A stretch of DNA of 64,000 nt, from positions 62,001 to 126,000 of the forward strand of contig BPKO01000003.1 of assembly GCA_026005175.1 (NCBI GenBank), read 5' to 3'. Below are positions 50,769 to 60,047 of the stretch, in pieces. The notes beneath the pieces were generated by a model. The model had not been told where the DNA came from, searched no databases, and saw nothing but the letters and a program-made list of their open reading frames with translations. Each line of letters opens with the position of its first letter. Positions within the stretch are counted from its first letter, which is position 1. The position numbers and the translations under genes were made by a program. The DNA is from Candidatus Tectimicrobiota bacterium (lineage in GTDB: Bacteria; Tectomicrobia; Entotheonellia; Entotheonellales; Entotheonellaceae).

Positions 50769-51484
50769 GCGCTCCACAGCCCCTGCTGAGCGCCACCGAC
50801 CTCCATGCCGGCTACCGCGACAGCGCCGTGCTGCACGGCGTCAGCCTCTACCTTGCCCCGGCCGAGGTGGTGACGCTCATTGGCCCCAACGGCGCCGGCA
50901 AGTCGACGCTGCTCAAGACGCTGATGGGCTACCTGATCCCCTCGCAAGGCCGCGTCGTCTTTCGTGGTGCCGACATCACCCGCCTGCGGCCAGAGGAGCG
51001 GGTGCGGCGCGGCATGGCCTACGTGCCGCAGCTCGACAACGTCTTTCCTTCCCTCACCGTGGCCGAAACCCTGCGCATGGGGGCTTACACCTTGCCCAAA
51101 GCGCTGCTGCGGGAGCGCCTGCAAGCCGTTTACGACCTCTTCCCTTTGCTGGCAGCGCGGCGCAAGCAGCGGGTGCGCACTTTAAGCGGCGGCGAGCGCC
51201 AGCTGCTGGCGACGGGGCGCGCCCTGATGACCCAGCCTGCCCTCTTGCTCCTTGACGAACCCACGGCGGCGCTGGCGCCGCAGATGGCCGACCTCGTCTT
51301 CGAGAAAGTCCGCGACATCTGCGCCCAAGGCACGGCAGTGCTCCTCGTCGAGCAAGACGCCTACCGCGCCCTGGAGGTCTCGCAGCGCGGCTACGTGCTC
51401 GTCGACGGCCGTAACGCCTTTGGCGGCCGGGCCGACCGCCTCCTGCACGACGAGCAGCTGCGCCAGGCCTACCTGGGCGGCTAA
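50765..51484 (+). CDS. livF: Branched-chain amino-acid-type ABC ATPase LivF (locus 3)
   Basis: ABC ATPase of 239 residues. Walker A is GPNGAGKSTLLKTLMGYL, then AYVPQLDNVFPSLTVAETLRMGAY, the signature LSGGERQLLATGRALM, Walker B LLLLDEPTAALAP, LLVEQDAYRALEVS, and the standard C-terminal QLRQAYLGG. ATGA overlap with livG indicates coupling. A binding-protein gene follows after 71 bases, with an extended -10 between. Confidence 0.9.
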   Translation: MSAPQPLLSATDLHAGYRDSAVLHGVSLYLAPAEVVTLIGPNGAGKSTLLKTLMGYLIPSQGRVVFRGADITRLRPEERVRRGMAYVPQLDNVFPSLTVAETLRMGAYTLPKALLRERLQAVYDLFPLLAARRKQRVRTLSGGERQLLATGRALMTQPALLLLDEPTAALAPQMADLVFEKVRDICAQGTAVLLVEQDAYRALEVSQRGYVLVDGRNAFGGRADRLLHDEQLRQAYLGG

Positions 51485-51510
51485 GAGGGCTCGCCTTGCC
51501 GGCCAAGCCG

Positions 51511-51519
51511 TGCTATAAC
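51511..51519 (+). promoter_or_regulatory. Extended -10 element before locus 3 binding-protein gene
   Basis: TGCTATAAC, 37 bases before the ATG, without a -35 hexamer at normal spacing. Would allow extra transcription of the binding protein over the membrane and ATPase genes. Confidence 0.4.
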
Positions 51520-51555
51520 ACAGGACACCGTCTACCCGTGGGGAAGGAGAAAGCG

Positions 51556-52737
51556 ATGCAGACGTGGCGCATACGCCTAACCGGCATCTTGCTCCTGCTG
51601 GCCCTGGGTCCTACCGTCCAGGCCGCCCAAGGCGAGGTCGTCATCGGGCTCCTCACGCCCCTTACCGGCACCAACGCCGTGCAGGGTACCGACATCCAGC
51701 GCGGCGTGGCGCTGGCCGTAGAACGCATCAACGCCGGCTATGCGGTTCCCCTCAAGGGCAACCTGCGCCTGCCCTTTGGCCCCGGGGTGCTGGGCAAACC
51801 CCTGCGCGTCCTTGTCGAAGACACCGAGTCGCGCCCCGCCTCGGCCATGGACGCGGTGCGCAAGCTGGTCAACGTCGACAAAGTGCCCCTTGTCCTTGGC
51901 GAGTACGCCAGCGGCATCAGCCTGCCCACCGGCCAGTTCACCAACGCCCAGGGGGTGGTGCAGATCGCCATTGCCTCCACCTCGCCGGCGCTGCGCGACA
52001 TCGGCCCCTTTTTCTTCGACGTCATGGGGCTTGACGACGTGGCCGGCCGCGCCCTGGCCCGCTTTGCCGTCAAAGACTCCGGGGCCCGGCGCTTTACCTC
52101 CATCGTGCCCAACAACCCCTTTGGCGTGGGCATCGAGCTCCACGCCTGCAAGACCTTGGAGGAAGAGTTTGGTGGCCAGTGCGTGGCCAAGGTGCGCTAC
52201 GAGCTCGAAAAGCCCGACTACCGCGCCGAGCTCCAGGCCGCCTTTCAGGGTAACCCCGAAGCCGGCTTTTACACCGCCTACGGCACCGAAGCGCGCCTCC
52301 TCTTCAAGCAGGCCTACGAGCTGGGCCTCAAGCCGCCCAAGGGCTGGTACGCCGACTACCTGACCATGTGGAGCAACGAGGTAGCGCAGACCCCAGAAAT
52401 CGCCGAAGGCGTAAAGGGCTTTGAAGTGGGCGTCTCCGGGGACTTCTACGAAGCCGAGTACGCGCAGGCGTACCGGGCCAAGTACGGCGAGGCGCCGCTG
52501 ACCTCGTTTGGCGCCTACGCCTATGACGCCACCTGGCTGGCGGCGCTGGCCATCCAGCTCGCCGGCAAGCCCGACCCGCAGGCCATCCGCGCCGCCCTGC
52601 ACGTGGTGGACGACGCATACCTGGGGGTCACGGGCGACAAGACCTTCGACGCAGACGGCATGCAGGTGACGGAAACCTACCAGTGGTTCATTTACACCGG
52701 CGGCAAGCTAAAGCCCTATCCTTATCCCGGGGAGTAG
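51556..52737 (+). CDS. ABC transporter substrate-binding protein (HAAT/Liv type, locus 3)
   Basis: Periplasmic binding protein of 393 residues. Signal peptide RIRLTGILLLLALGPTVQA ends at VQA-AQG. Mature features are EVVIGLLTPLTGTNAVQGTDIQRGVALAVERIN, VEDTESRPASAMDAVRKLVNVDKVPLVLGEYASG, and the hinge-region IVPNNPFGVG. The ligand-site serine/threonine motif is EYASGISLPTG. GGGAAGGAGAAAGCG fixes the ATG. It is last in cassette 3, unlike the other loci where the binding protein lies first or inside. Confidence 0.9.
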   Translation: MQTWRIRLTGILLLLALGPTVQAAQGEVVIGLLTPLTGTNAVQGTDIQRGVALAVERINAGYAVPLKGNLRLPFGPGVLGKPLRVLVEDTESRPASAMDAVRKLVNVDKVPLVLGEYASGISLPTGQFTNAQGVVQIAIASTSPALRDIGPFFFDVMGLDDVAGRALARFAVKDSGARRFTSIVPNNPFGVGIELHACKTLEEEFGGQCVAKVRYELEKPDYRAELQAAFQGNPEAGFYTAYGTEARLLFKQAYELGLKPPKGWYADYLTMWSNEVAQTPEIAEGVKGFEVGVSGDFYEAEYAQAYRAKYGEAPLTSFGAYAYDATWLAALAIQLAGKPDPQAIRAALHVVDDAYLGVTGDKTFDADGMQVTETYQWFIYTGGKLKPYPYPGE

Positions 52738-52739
52738 GC

Positions 52740-52768
52740 TTGTTCTGGCCGCCGCCTCCTGCTACACT
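52740..52768 (+). promoter_or_regulatory. Sigma-70 promoter of liv locus 4
   Basis: TTGTTC (52740-52745), 17-base spacer, extended -10 TGC-TACACT (52763-52768). It starts at the last base pairs after the locus 3 binding-protein stop and lies 33 bases before the ATG, so cassettes 3 and 4 are probably separate units. Confidence 0.5.
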
Positions 52769-52801
52769 GGGGCGGCCCCCCTGATGCTGAGGAGGAAAGC
52801 G

Positions 52802-54103
52802 ATGCGCATGCGAGGTGGCAAGCCGATTCTTCTGCTTCTTGTCCTGCTGCTGGCGCTGCCCTGGCAGGCAGCGGCAGCCGAGAAGATCCGCATCGGGTTC
52901 ATTTACGACCTCACCGGACCCTTTGCCGCCGCCGGGGCAGTGCCAGCCAAAATCGGCACCGAGCTTATCGTCGAGATGGTCAACGCCAAAGGCGGCGTGC
53001 TCGGTAAGTACCCCATCGAGGCGATTTTTGCCGACGCCCAGAGCAAGGCCGACGTGGCCATCAACGAGGCCGAGCGCCTGCTCAACGCCGAAAAAGTGGA
53101 CATCCTGGCCGGTGTCTACAGCAGTGCCCACGCCGTACCCCTGGCCGGCCGCGTCGACGCCCAGAAAAAGTTCTTCTGGATCACCGTGGCCATTTCCTCG
53201 GCCGTCTTCAAGAACCGCAACCTGCGCTACGTCTTCCGGCCGCAAGTGCACAGCGACCAGTTTGGCCTGCTGTCGACACAGTTCCTGGCCGAGTTTGTCA
53301 AGCCCAAGCTAGGCATCGACCCCAAGGACCTGCGCGTGGCCATCATCCACGAAGACGGGCCTTACGGCACCGGCGTGGCCACGTCGAACGAAGAGGGGGC
53401 CAAAGAGTACGGCATGCAGGTGGTGCTCAAGGAGGGCTACTCGGCCACCGCGCCGGACCTCTCCTCGCTGGTGATCAAGCTCAAGCGGGCGCGGCCCGAC
53501 GTCATCTTGCACACCGGCTACAATCCCGACATCACCCTCTTCCTGCGGCAGGCCAAAGAGCTGGGGCTGCGCTTCCGGGTGCTCATCGGCCATGGGGCAG
53601 GCTACGGCCAGATCGACCGCCTGATCGAGACCTTTGGCAACGACGTGGACTACATTTTCAACGTCGACCCGGTAGCCGCCCAGCTGCTCGATCCCAAAAC
53701 CCTAGCCCCCGGGCTGGGCGACCTCATTCAGGAGATGGTCCAGCGCTACCGCGAGCGCACCGGGGCCAAGGAAGTGCCGCCGCACACCAGCATGGGCTTT
53801 AACAACACCTGGATTCTACTCGAGCACGTGCTGCCCCTGGCCATCCAGAAGTACGGCGGCTGGGATGCCGAGGCGCTACGGCAGGCGGCCCTTGACCTTG
53901 ACATTCCGGTGGGCGGCACCCTCCAGGGCTACGGGGTGAAGTTCGCGCCTCCCGGGCACCCCATGGCCGGGCAGAACCTGCGCGCCTTTCCGGTGGTCAT
54001 GCAGTACGTGGGCGGCAAGACGTTTATTGCCTATCCGACGGAGATCCGCACCATCGATCCGGTGCTGCCACTGCCGCCTTCGTCGCCTTTTGCCATGCGG
54101 TGA
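52802..54103 (+). CDS. ABC transporter substrate-binding protein (HAAT/Liv type, locus 4)
   Basis: Binding protein of 433 residues. The basic start RMRGGKPILLLLVLLLALPWQAAAAEKIRIG gives a signal peptide cleaved near AAA-EKI. Then GFIYDLTGPFAAAGAVPAKIGTELIVEMVNAKGG, the AVISSAVFK-like ligand loop (TVAISSAVFKNRNLRYVFRP), and IIHEDGPYGTGVA. AGGAGG with 7-base spacing supports the ATG at 52802. First gene of cassette 4, with livG starting 4 bases after the stop. Confidence 0.9.
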   Translation: MRMRGGKPILLLLVLLLALPWQAAAAEKIRIGFIYDLTGPFAAAGAVPAKIGTELIVEMVNAKGGVLGKYPIEAIFADAQSKADVAINEAERLLNAEKVDILAGVYSSAHAVPLAGRVDAQKKFFWITVAISSAVFKNRNLRYVFRPQVHSDQFGLLSTQFLAEFVKPKLGIDPKDLRVAIIHEDGPYGTGVATSNEEGAKEYGMQVVLKEGYSATAPDLSSLVIKLKRARPDVILHTGYNPDITLFLRQAKELGLRFRVLIGHGAGYGQIDRLIETFGNDVDYIFNVDPVAAQLLDPKTLAPGLGDLIQEMVQRYRERTGAKEVPPHTSMGFNNTWILLEHVLPLAIQKYGGWDAEALRQAALDLDIPVGGTLQGYGVKFAPPGHPMAGQNLRAFPVVMQYVGGKTFIAYPTEIRTIDPVLPLPPSSPFAMR

Positions 54104-54107
54104 CCCG

Positions 54108-54839
54108 GTGCTGGTGGTCGACAACGTTTCCAAAACCTTTGGCGCGCTGCGGGCGGTCAACCGGGTTTCTTTCGAGGTGCAGAAGGGGGAAATTCTCGGC
54201 CTTATCGGCCCCAACGGCTCCGGGAAGAGTACCCTCTTCAACATCATCTCGGGCGCCCTGAAGCCCTCGGGGGGCCGCATCTGGTTCGAGGGGCGCGACA
54301 TCACCGGCTGGCCGCCGCAGCGCGTCTGCCACCTAGGGCTGGCGCGGACGTTCCAGATCCCGCGTCCTTTTCGCAAGCTGACGCTGCTGCAAAACGTCAC
54401 CCTGGCCGCCTATTACGGGACGCGAACGGCCCTCAGCCCGGCTGCGGCGCGCCGGCGCGCCCTTGAGGTGCTGGAGCTGGTGGGGCTGCCTACCGAAGCG
54501 CACATTCCGGTGAGCGTGCTGGGCGCCGCCGGGCTGAAAAAGCTCGAGCTGGCCCGGGCGCTGGCCACGCAGCCCAAGCTGCTTTTGGCCGACGAGAGCC
54601 TCGGCGGTCTGGACGCTACGGAGATGGAACAAGCCGCCGATTTGCTCGAGCGCATTCGCCGCGAGATGGGCATCACCATCGTCTGGGTGGAGCACATCAT
54701 GGGCGTGCTCATGCGCGTCGTGGACCGCGTCATCGTCCTTGACTACGGCGAGAAAATCGCCGAGGGACGGCCCGAGGAGGTGGCCAGGGACCCCAAAGTG
54801 ATCGAAGTGTACTTGGGCAAAGCCGGCTCTGGACCATGA
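54108..54839 (+). CDS. livG: Branched-chain amino-acid-type ABC ATPase LivG (locus 4)
   Basis: ABC ATPase of 243 residues. Walker A is GPNGSGKST, the LivG insert LGLARTFQIPRPFRKLTLLQNVTL, a very degenerate signature VLGAAGLKKLELARALA, Walker B LLLADESLGGLD (Ser in place of Pro after Glu), and the H-loop WVEHIMGVLMRVV. The GTG at 54108 is used as start since upstream in-frame codons lie in the binding-protein gene and LVVDNVSKTFG is the normal beginning. Overlaps livF by 4 bases. Confidence 0.88.
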   Translation: MLVVDNVSKTFGALRAVNRVSFEVQKGEILGLIGPNGSGKSTLFNIISGALKPSGGRIWFEGRDITGWPPQRVCHLGLARTFQIPRPFRKLTLLQNVTLAAYYGTRTALSPAAARRRALEVLELVGLPTEAHIPVSVLGAAGLKKLELARALATQPKLLLADESLGGLDATEMEQAADLLERIRREMGITIVWVEHIMGVLMRVVDRVIVLDYGEKIAEGRPEEVARDPKVIEVYLGKAGSGP

Positions 54840-55558
54840 CCGCCACCTCCCCCATGCTGGAACTGCGCCAGGTGTCGGCGGCCTACGGCTCGTTCCGTGC
54901 CCTGTGGGACGTCTCGCTGCAGGTGCGGGCCGGCGAAGCGGTGGCCGTGGTGGGGCCCAACGGTGCCGGCAAAACCACCCTGCTGCGGGTCATCTCTGGC
55001 CTGCTTCCTCTCTCCAGCGGCGACCTCCTGCTCGAGGGCGAATCGCTGCGCGGCATTCCGCCTTACCGCTTTGTGGAAAAGGGCATTGCCCACGTGCCGG
55101 AAAACCGGCGCCTGTTTCCGCGCCTGACGGTGGAAGAAAACCTGAAAATGGGCGCCTACATTCGCGCAGCGCGCAAGGCGTTTGCCGAGCGCCTCGCCTG
55201 GGTGTACGCGCTCTTTCCGCGCCTGCGCGAGCGGCGCCACCAGCTGGCCGGCACCCTCTCGGGCGGCGAGCAGCAGATGTGCGCCATCGGCCGCGCCCTC
55301 ATGTCGCAGCCCAAGCTCTTGCTTCTCGACGAGCCCTCGGCCGGCCTGGCGCCGGTGGTGGTGCAGCAGGTTTTCGACTTGGTGCACCGCATTCGGGAAG
55401 CGGGCTTTACCGTGCTCATCGTGGAGCAAAACGTGCAGCAAGTGCTCGAGCTCGTCGACCGTGCCTACCTCCTGGAGGTGGGCGCCATCAAGCTGAGCGG
55501 CCGCGCCGACGAGCTCAAAGCCAGCGACTACGTGCGCCGTGCCTACATGGGACTGTAA
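54836..55558 (+). CDS. livF: Branched-chain amino-acid-type ABC ATPase LivF (locus 4)
   Basis: ABC ATPase of 240 residues. Walker A is GPNGAGKTT, then AHVPENRRLFPRLTVEENLKMGAYI, the signature LSGGEQQMCAIGRAL, Walker B LLLLDEPSAGLAP, LIVEQNVQQVLELV and the C-terminal YVRRAYMGL. Fully canonical. It is coupled to livG by an ATGA overlap and followed after 13 bases by livH. Confidence 0.92.
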   Translation: MTATSPMLELRQVSAAYGSFRALWDVSLQVRAGEAVAVVGPNGAGKTTLLRVISGLLPLSSGDLLLEGESLRGIPPYRFVEKGIAHVPENRRLFPRLTVEENLKMGAYIRAARKAFAERLAWVYALFPRLRERRHQLAGTLSGGEQQMCAIGRALMSQPKLLLLDEPSAGLAPVVVQQVFDLVHRIREAGFTVLIVEQNVQQVLELVDRAYLLEVGAIKLSGRADELKASDYVRRAYMGL

Positions 55559-55571
55559 CCGGAGGGCGTCC

Positions 55572-56444
55572 ATGCCGGTCTTCGACATTTTCTTGCTGGA
55601 AGCCATCGTCAACGGCATCCTGCTGGGCGGGGTCCTGGCCTTGCTGGCGCTGGGACTCAACCTCATTTTCGGCGTCATCGACGTGGTGTGGATCGCCTAC
55701 GCCGAGCTGGTGATGGGCGGCATGTACCTCATTTACTGGGCCACGCGGCTGCTGGGGACCTCCTGGCCCGTGCTCTTGGGGGCCAGCGTGGTGGCCATTG
55801 CCTTGGTGGCGGTGATGGGCGTTTTGGTGCACGTGCTCATCATCAGCCCCATTCTCGACACCCCGCCTATCAACCAGCTGCTGGCCACCGGCGGCCTGCT
55901 CTTTTTCTTGCAGAGCTTTGCCACTTTGCTTTTTGGCGCCGACTTCCGCAACCTCGGCCTGCACCTGCCCATCCTCAACTTCTTGGGGATGTACATCAGC
56001 TTTGCGCGCCTGCTGGCCTTTGCCGCCGCGGTGCTGGGCATGCTTGGCCTTTACTTCCTGCTGACCCGCACTTACCTGGGCACGGCCATTCGCGCCATTG
56101 CCCAGGACCGCGAGGTGATGGTGCTCATGGGCGTCAACACCAAGAAGCTCTACCTCATCACCTCGGCCATCGGCGGCGGGCTGGCCGGCCTGGCGGCGTT
56201 GCTGCTCAGCCTGCAGTACGACGTGCATCCCTTCATCGGGCTCACCTTTGGCCCCATCACCTTCATGATCTGCGTGCTGGGCGGCCTGGGCAACATGCTG
56301 GGCGGCTTCATTGCCGCTTTTATCATGAGCCAGTTCATCTCCATCGGCGGGCTGTACTACAGCATCGAGGTGGCCTACGTCATGGCCTTTGTGTTCTTCA
56401 TCGTCATGATGTTCCTGCGTCCCGAAGGGTTGCTGCGGCGATGA
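55572..56444 (+). CDS. livH: Branched-chain amino-acid-type ABC permease LivH (locus 4)
   Basis: LivH permease of 290 residues: LEAIVNGILLGGVLALLALGLNLIFGVIDVVWIAYAELVMGGMY, LISPILDTPPINQLLATGGLLFFLQSFATLLFG, the loop RAIAQDREVMVLMGVNTKKLY and LGGLGNMLGGFIAAFIMSQ. GGAGGGCGTCC precedes the ATG. The usual N-F-A-x-G after the first helices reads WIAYAELVMGG here, a divergence seen in some non-amino-acid transporters. Overlaps livM by 4 bases. Confidence 0.9.
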   Translation: MPVFDIFLLEAIVNGILLGGVLALLALGLNLIFGVIDVVWIAYAELVMGGMYLIYWATRLLGTSWPVLLGASVVAIALVAVMGVLVHVLIISPILDTPPINQLLATGGLLFFLQSFATLLFGADFRNLGLHLPILNFLGMYISFARLLAFAAAVLGMLGLYFLLTRTYLGTAIRAIAQDREVMVLMGVNTKKLYLITSAIGGGLAGLAALLLSLQYDVHPFIGLTFGPITFMICVLGGLGNMLGGFIAAFIMSQFISIGGLYYSIEVAYVMAFVFFIVMMFLRPEGLLRR

Positions 56445-57442
56445 GGAAGCGTTCGCTGCTGTCGCTGCTGGGTATCGTCCTGCTGGCCCTGCTGCCTCTA
56501 AGCAACATCGAAACGCACGAGCCGTACGCCTACCACATCCTGATTCTCGTGCTCCTTTGGGGCTCGATTTACACTGCCTGGTCGCTGATGGGCAAGTACG
56601 GCTTTGTCTCTCTTGGGCACGGCGCCTTCCTGGGGGTGGCCGTCTACACGGTGACCCTGCTGTGGAATTACCTGCACCTGACGCCCTGGCTGGGCATGCC
56701 CATTGCCCTGGGGCTGTGCGTGGTGCTTGCCGTGCTCATCGGCTACCCCTGTTTTCGCCTGCGCGTGGTCGGCCACTACTTTGCCCTGGTGACCCTGGCT
56801 CTGGGCGAAGTGGTGCGGCTGACGATCATCGCCGCCCGCGACTACACCGGCGGGTCGCTGGGTATTACCCCGGCGCGCGTGCAGCCTCCCACCCCGGTGT
56901 CGTGGTACGCCTTGCAGTTCGCCGACCGCGACTACTTTTACTTTCTGGCCCTGGCCCTGTGGCTTCTTACCCTGGGGGTGTGGCGGTGGGTGAGCCGCAG
57001 CATGTCCGACAGCGCCCTCAATGCCATTTCCGAGGACGAGGTGGCCGCCGCTTCGCTGGGCATCCACGTCACCGGCGAGAAGCTGCGCATCACCCTGATC
57101 AGCGCGGTGATGACCGGCCTGGGGGGCATCCTTTTTGCCCAGTACAACATGTACCTCAACCCCGAGACCCTCGCCGGGGTGGGCGTGTCGCTGGAAATCG
57201 TCTTTGCCGCCATTGCCGGGGGCATGTACGTGGCTTTGGGTCCCACGGTAGGGGCCCTGCTCACCATTTCCCTGCGCGAGTACCTGCGCGTGCTCTTTGG
57301 CACCCAGTTCATCGGCGCCGCCAACACCATTTACGGCATCCTGCTCATCATCTTCATCATCTTCATGCCCCAGGGCATCCTGGGGACGCTGCTGGCCTGG
57401 TGGCGCCGGCGTTTCGGCACCGCCCCGCAGCCTCAGGCTTAG
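56441..57442 (+). CDS. livM: Branched-chain amino-acid-type ABC permease LivM (locus 4)
   Basis: LivM permease of 333 residues: ILVLLWGSIYTAWSLMGKYGFVSLGHGAFLGVAVYTV, CFRLRVVGHYFALVTLALGEVVRLT, the coupling loop LNAISEDEVAAASLGIHVTGEKLRITLISAVMTGLGG and MYVALGPTVGALLTISLREYLRV. It ends cassette 4, with an ATGA overlap to livH. Gene order in this cassette (binding protein, G, F, H, M) differs from the other three. Confidence 0.9.
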   Translation: MRKRSLLSLLGIVLLALLPLSNIETHEPYAYHILILVLLWGSIYTAWSLMGKYGFVSLGHGAFLGVAVYTVTLLWNYLHLTPWLGMPIALGLCVVLAVLIGYPCFRLRVVGHYFALVTLALGEVVRLTIIAARDYTGGSLGITPARVQPPTPVSWYALQFADRDYFYFLALALWLLTLGVWRWVSRSMSDSALNAISEDEVAAASLGIHVTGEKLRITLISAVMTGLGGILFAQYNMYLNPETLAGVGVSLEIVFAAIAGGMYVALGPTVGALLTISLREYLRVLFGTQFIGAANTIYGILLIIFIIFMPQGILGTLLAWWRRRFGTAPQPQA

Positions 57443-57448
57443 CCCCGC

Positions 57449-57477
57449 TTGACCTGCGGGGGCCTTGCCGTTATGCT
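57449..57477 (+). promoter_or_regulatory. Sigma-70 promoter of thiolase gene
   Basis: TTGACC (57449-57454), 17-base spacer, TATGCT (57472-57477), starting 7 bases after the livM stop. The leader to the thiolase ATG is about 60 bases and contains a GC palindrome (GCGCGCCGGCGGGCGCGC). Confidence 0.55.
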
Positions 57478-57545
57478 GGCCGCAGGCAAGCCTTTGCCGC
57501 GCGCCGGCGGGCGCGCGGCACGAGCCCTCACGAGGAGAAGCCCGC

Positions 57546-58727
<1,182 letters not shown>

Positions 58728-58736
58728 AGTACCGTG

Positions 58737-59294
58737 CTACGGCGCCGGGGGCGGGCTGTCGGTGCAGGCCGCGCCGCGCCGCAGCGCCTCCATATTGGTG
58801 GCAATCGTGTGATGCCGATACGGCGGCAGGATCTGCTCTAGGCAGCCGTGCACGGCTTCCAGCGGCACCACCCCGGTGGCGGCGATCAGCGCTCCCAGGC
58901 CCACCATGCCGGTGTAGCGCATGTCGCCCAGGGCCTCGGCAATGGCGTTGGTGGGCACGCAGACCACGGTGAGGTCGGCACGCGGCGGGGGCTGGGACAC
59001 CAGCGAGCTGTTGAGCACCAGCACGCCGCCGGGGCGCAGGGTGGGCGCGTACACGGTGACGGTGTGCGGGTCCATGGCCAGCACCGCCGTGGGCGTGGTG
59101 GTGGTGGGCCCGCCGAGGATCTCTTCGTCGGCCACGAGGACGGTGCAGAAAATCGGCCCGCCGCGGATAGCCGCAGCGTAAATGTTGTACATCATCGCCT
59201 GCTTGCCGGCCAGATGGGCGGCGTGGGCCAGCACGGTGCTGATGACTTTGATGCCCTGACCGCCAAAGCCGCCGAGAACGATTTCGTGCTTCAT
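58737..59294 (-). CDS. 2-oxoacid:ferredoxin oxidoreductase, gamma subunit
   Basis: Gamma-type (PFOR/OR catalytic gamma) subunit of 185 residues. It begins EIVLGGFGGQGIKVISTVLAHAAHLAG, then IRGGPIFCTVLVADEEI and LAMDPHTVTVYAPTLRPGGVLVLNSS, standard for KorC/VorC-type subunits. It completes the four-subunit complex that oxidatively decarboxylates 2-oxoacids to acyl-CoA with reduction of ferredoxin. It is last in a minus-strand operon delta-alpha-beta-gamma, overlapping the beta gene by ATGA. Confidence 0.9.
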   Translation of the reverse strand: MKHEIVLGGFGGQGIKVISTVLAHAAHLAGKQAMMYNIYAAAIRGGPIFCTVLVADEEILGGPTTTTPTAVLAMDPHTVTVYAPTLRPGGVLVLNSSLVSQPPPRADLTVVCVPTNAIAEALGDMRYTGMVGLGALIAATGVVPLEAVHGCLEQILPPYRHHTIATNMEALRRGAACTDSPPPAP

Positions 59295-60034
59295 ACGCCG
59301 ACCGCCTTCAGCTCCCCCAGGGGGTAAGTCTTGGTCTGCACCTCGTCGATCCACTTCAGGGCTTCCACCGGGCTCAGCCGCCAACCGCTGGGGCAGGCGG
59401 TAAGGATTTCCACCATAGAAAAGCCCTTGCCGGCCAGCTGCACCTGGAAGGCCTTCTTGATGGCCGCCTTGGCGCGGGCGATGGTGCTAGGCTTGCTCAG
59501 CGCCACGCGCGCCACGTACACCACGCCATCAAGCAGGGTAAGCATTTCCGTAATGCGCGTGGGATAGCCGTGCTGCTCGGCGTCGCGCCCTTTGGGGGTG
59601 CTGGGGGTGCGCTGCCCCAAGAGGGTGGTGGGCGCCATGTGGCCACCGGTTTCGCCGAAGTTGGCGTTGTTGAGCAGCAAGGTGGTAAAGCGCTCGCCCC
59701 GCATGGCGGCGTGGAGGATTTCGGCGGTGCCGATGGCGGCCAAGTCGCCGTCGCCCTGCATGGTAAACACCAGGCGGTCGGGGAGCAGCCGCTTCACCGC
59801 CGTGGCCATGGCCGGCGCCCGCCCGTGCAGGGCCAGCTGGCAGTCGAAGCGAAAAGTGACGGGGTTGGTGCTGTAGCAGCCCACGCCCAGCACGCCGATG
59901 GTCTGCTCGCGCAGGCCCAGTTCGTCAATCACCTCGGCCACCAGGCGCAGGGTGATGCCGTGGCCGCAGCCGGCACAGTAGTCGTAGCGGCCTTGCAGGG
60001 CCGCCGCCATGGATTGCGCAAAGACTTGCTGCAT
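59291..60034 (-). CDS. 2-oxoacid:ferredoxin oxidoreductase, beta subunit (ThDP-binding)
   Basis: Beta subunit of 247 residues that binds ThDP. CAGCGHGITLRLVAEVIDEL is at the N terminus. The ThDP/Mg motif GDGDLAAIGTAEILHAAMRG is followed by NNANFGETGGHMAPTT, and C-terminal ILTACPSGWRLSPVEALKWIDE. The YGMTGGQ motif usual in this family reads FGETGGH. The ATG at 60034 is preferred (GGAG upstream). It lies 13 bases after the alpha gene. Confidence 0.9.
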   Translation of the reverse strand: MQQVFAQSMAAALQGRYDYCAGCGHGITLRLVAEVIDELGLREQTIGVLGVGCYSTNPVTFRFDCQLALHGRAPAMATAVKRLLPDRLVFTMQGDGDLAAIGTAEILHAAMRGERFTTLLLNNANFGETGGHMAPTTLLGQRTPSTPKGRDAEQHGYPTRITEMLTLLDGVVYVARVALSKPSTIARAKAAIKKAFQVQLAGKGFSMVEILTACPSGWRLSPVEALKWIDEVQTKTYPLGELKAVGV

Positions 60035-60047
60035 GGCAGGGTCTCCT

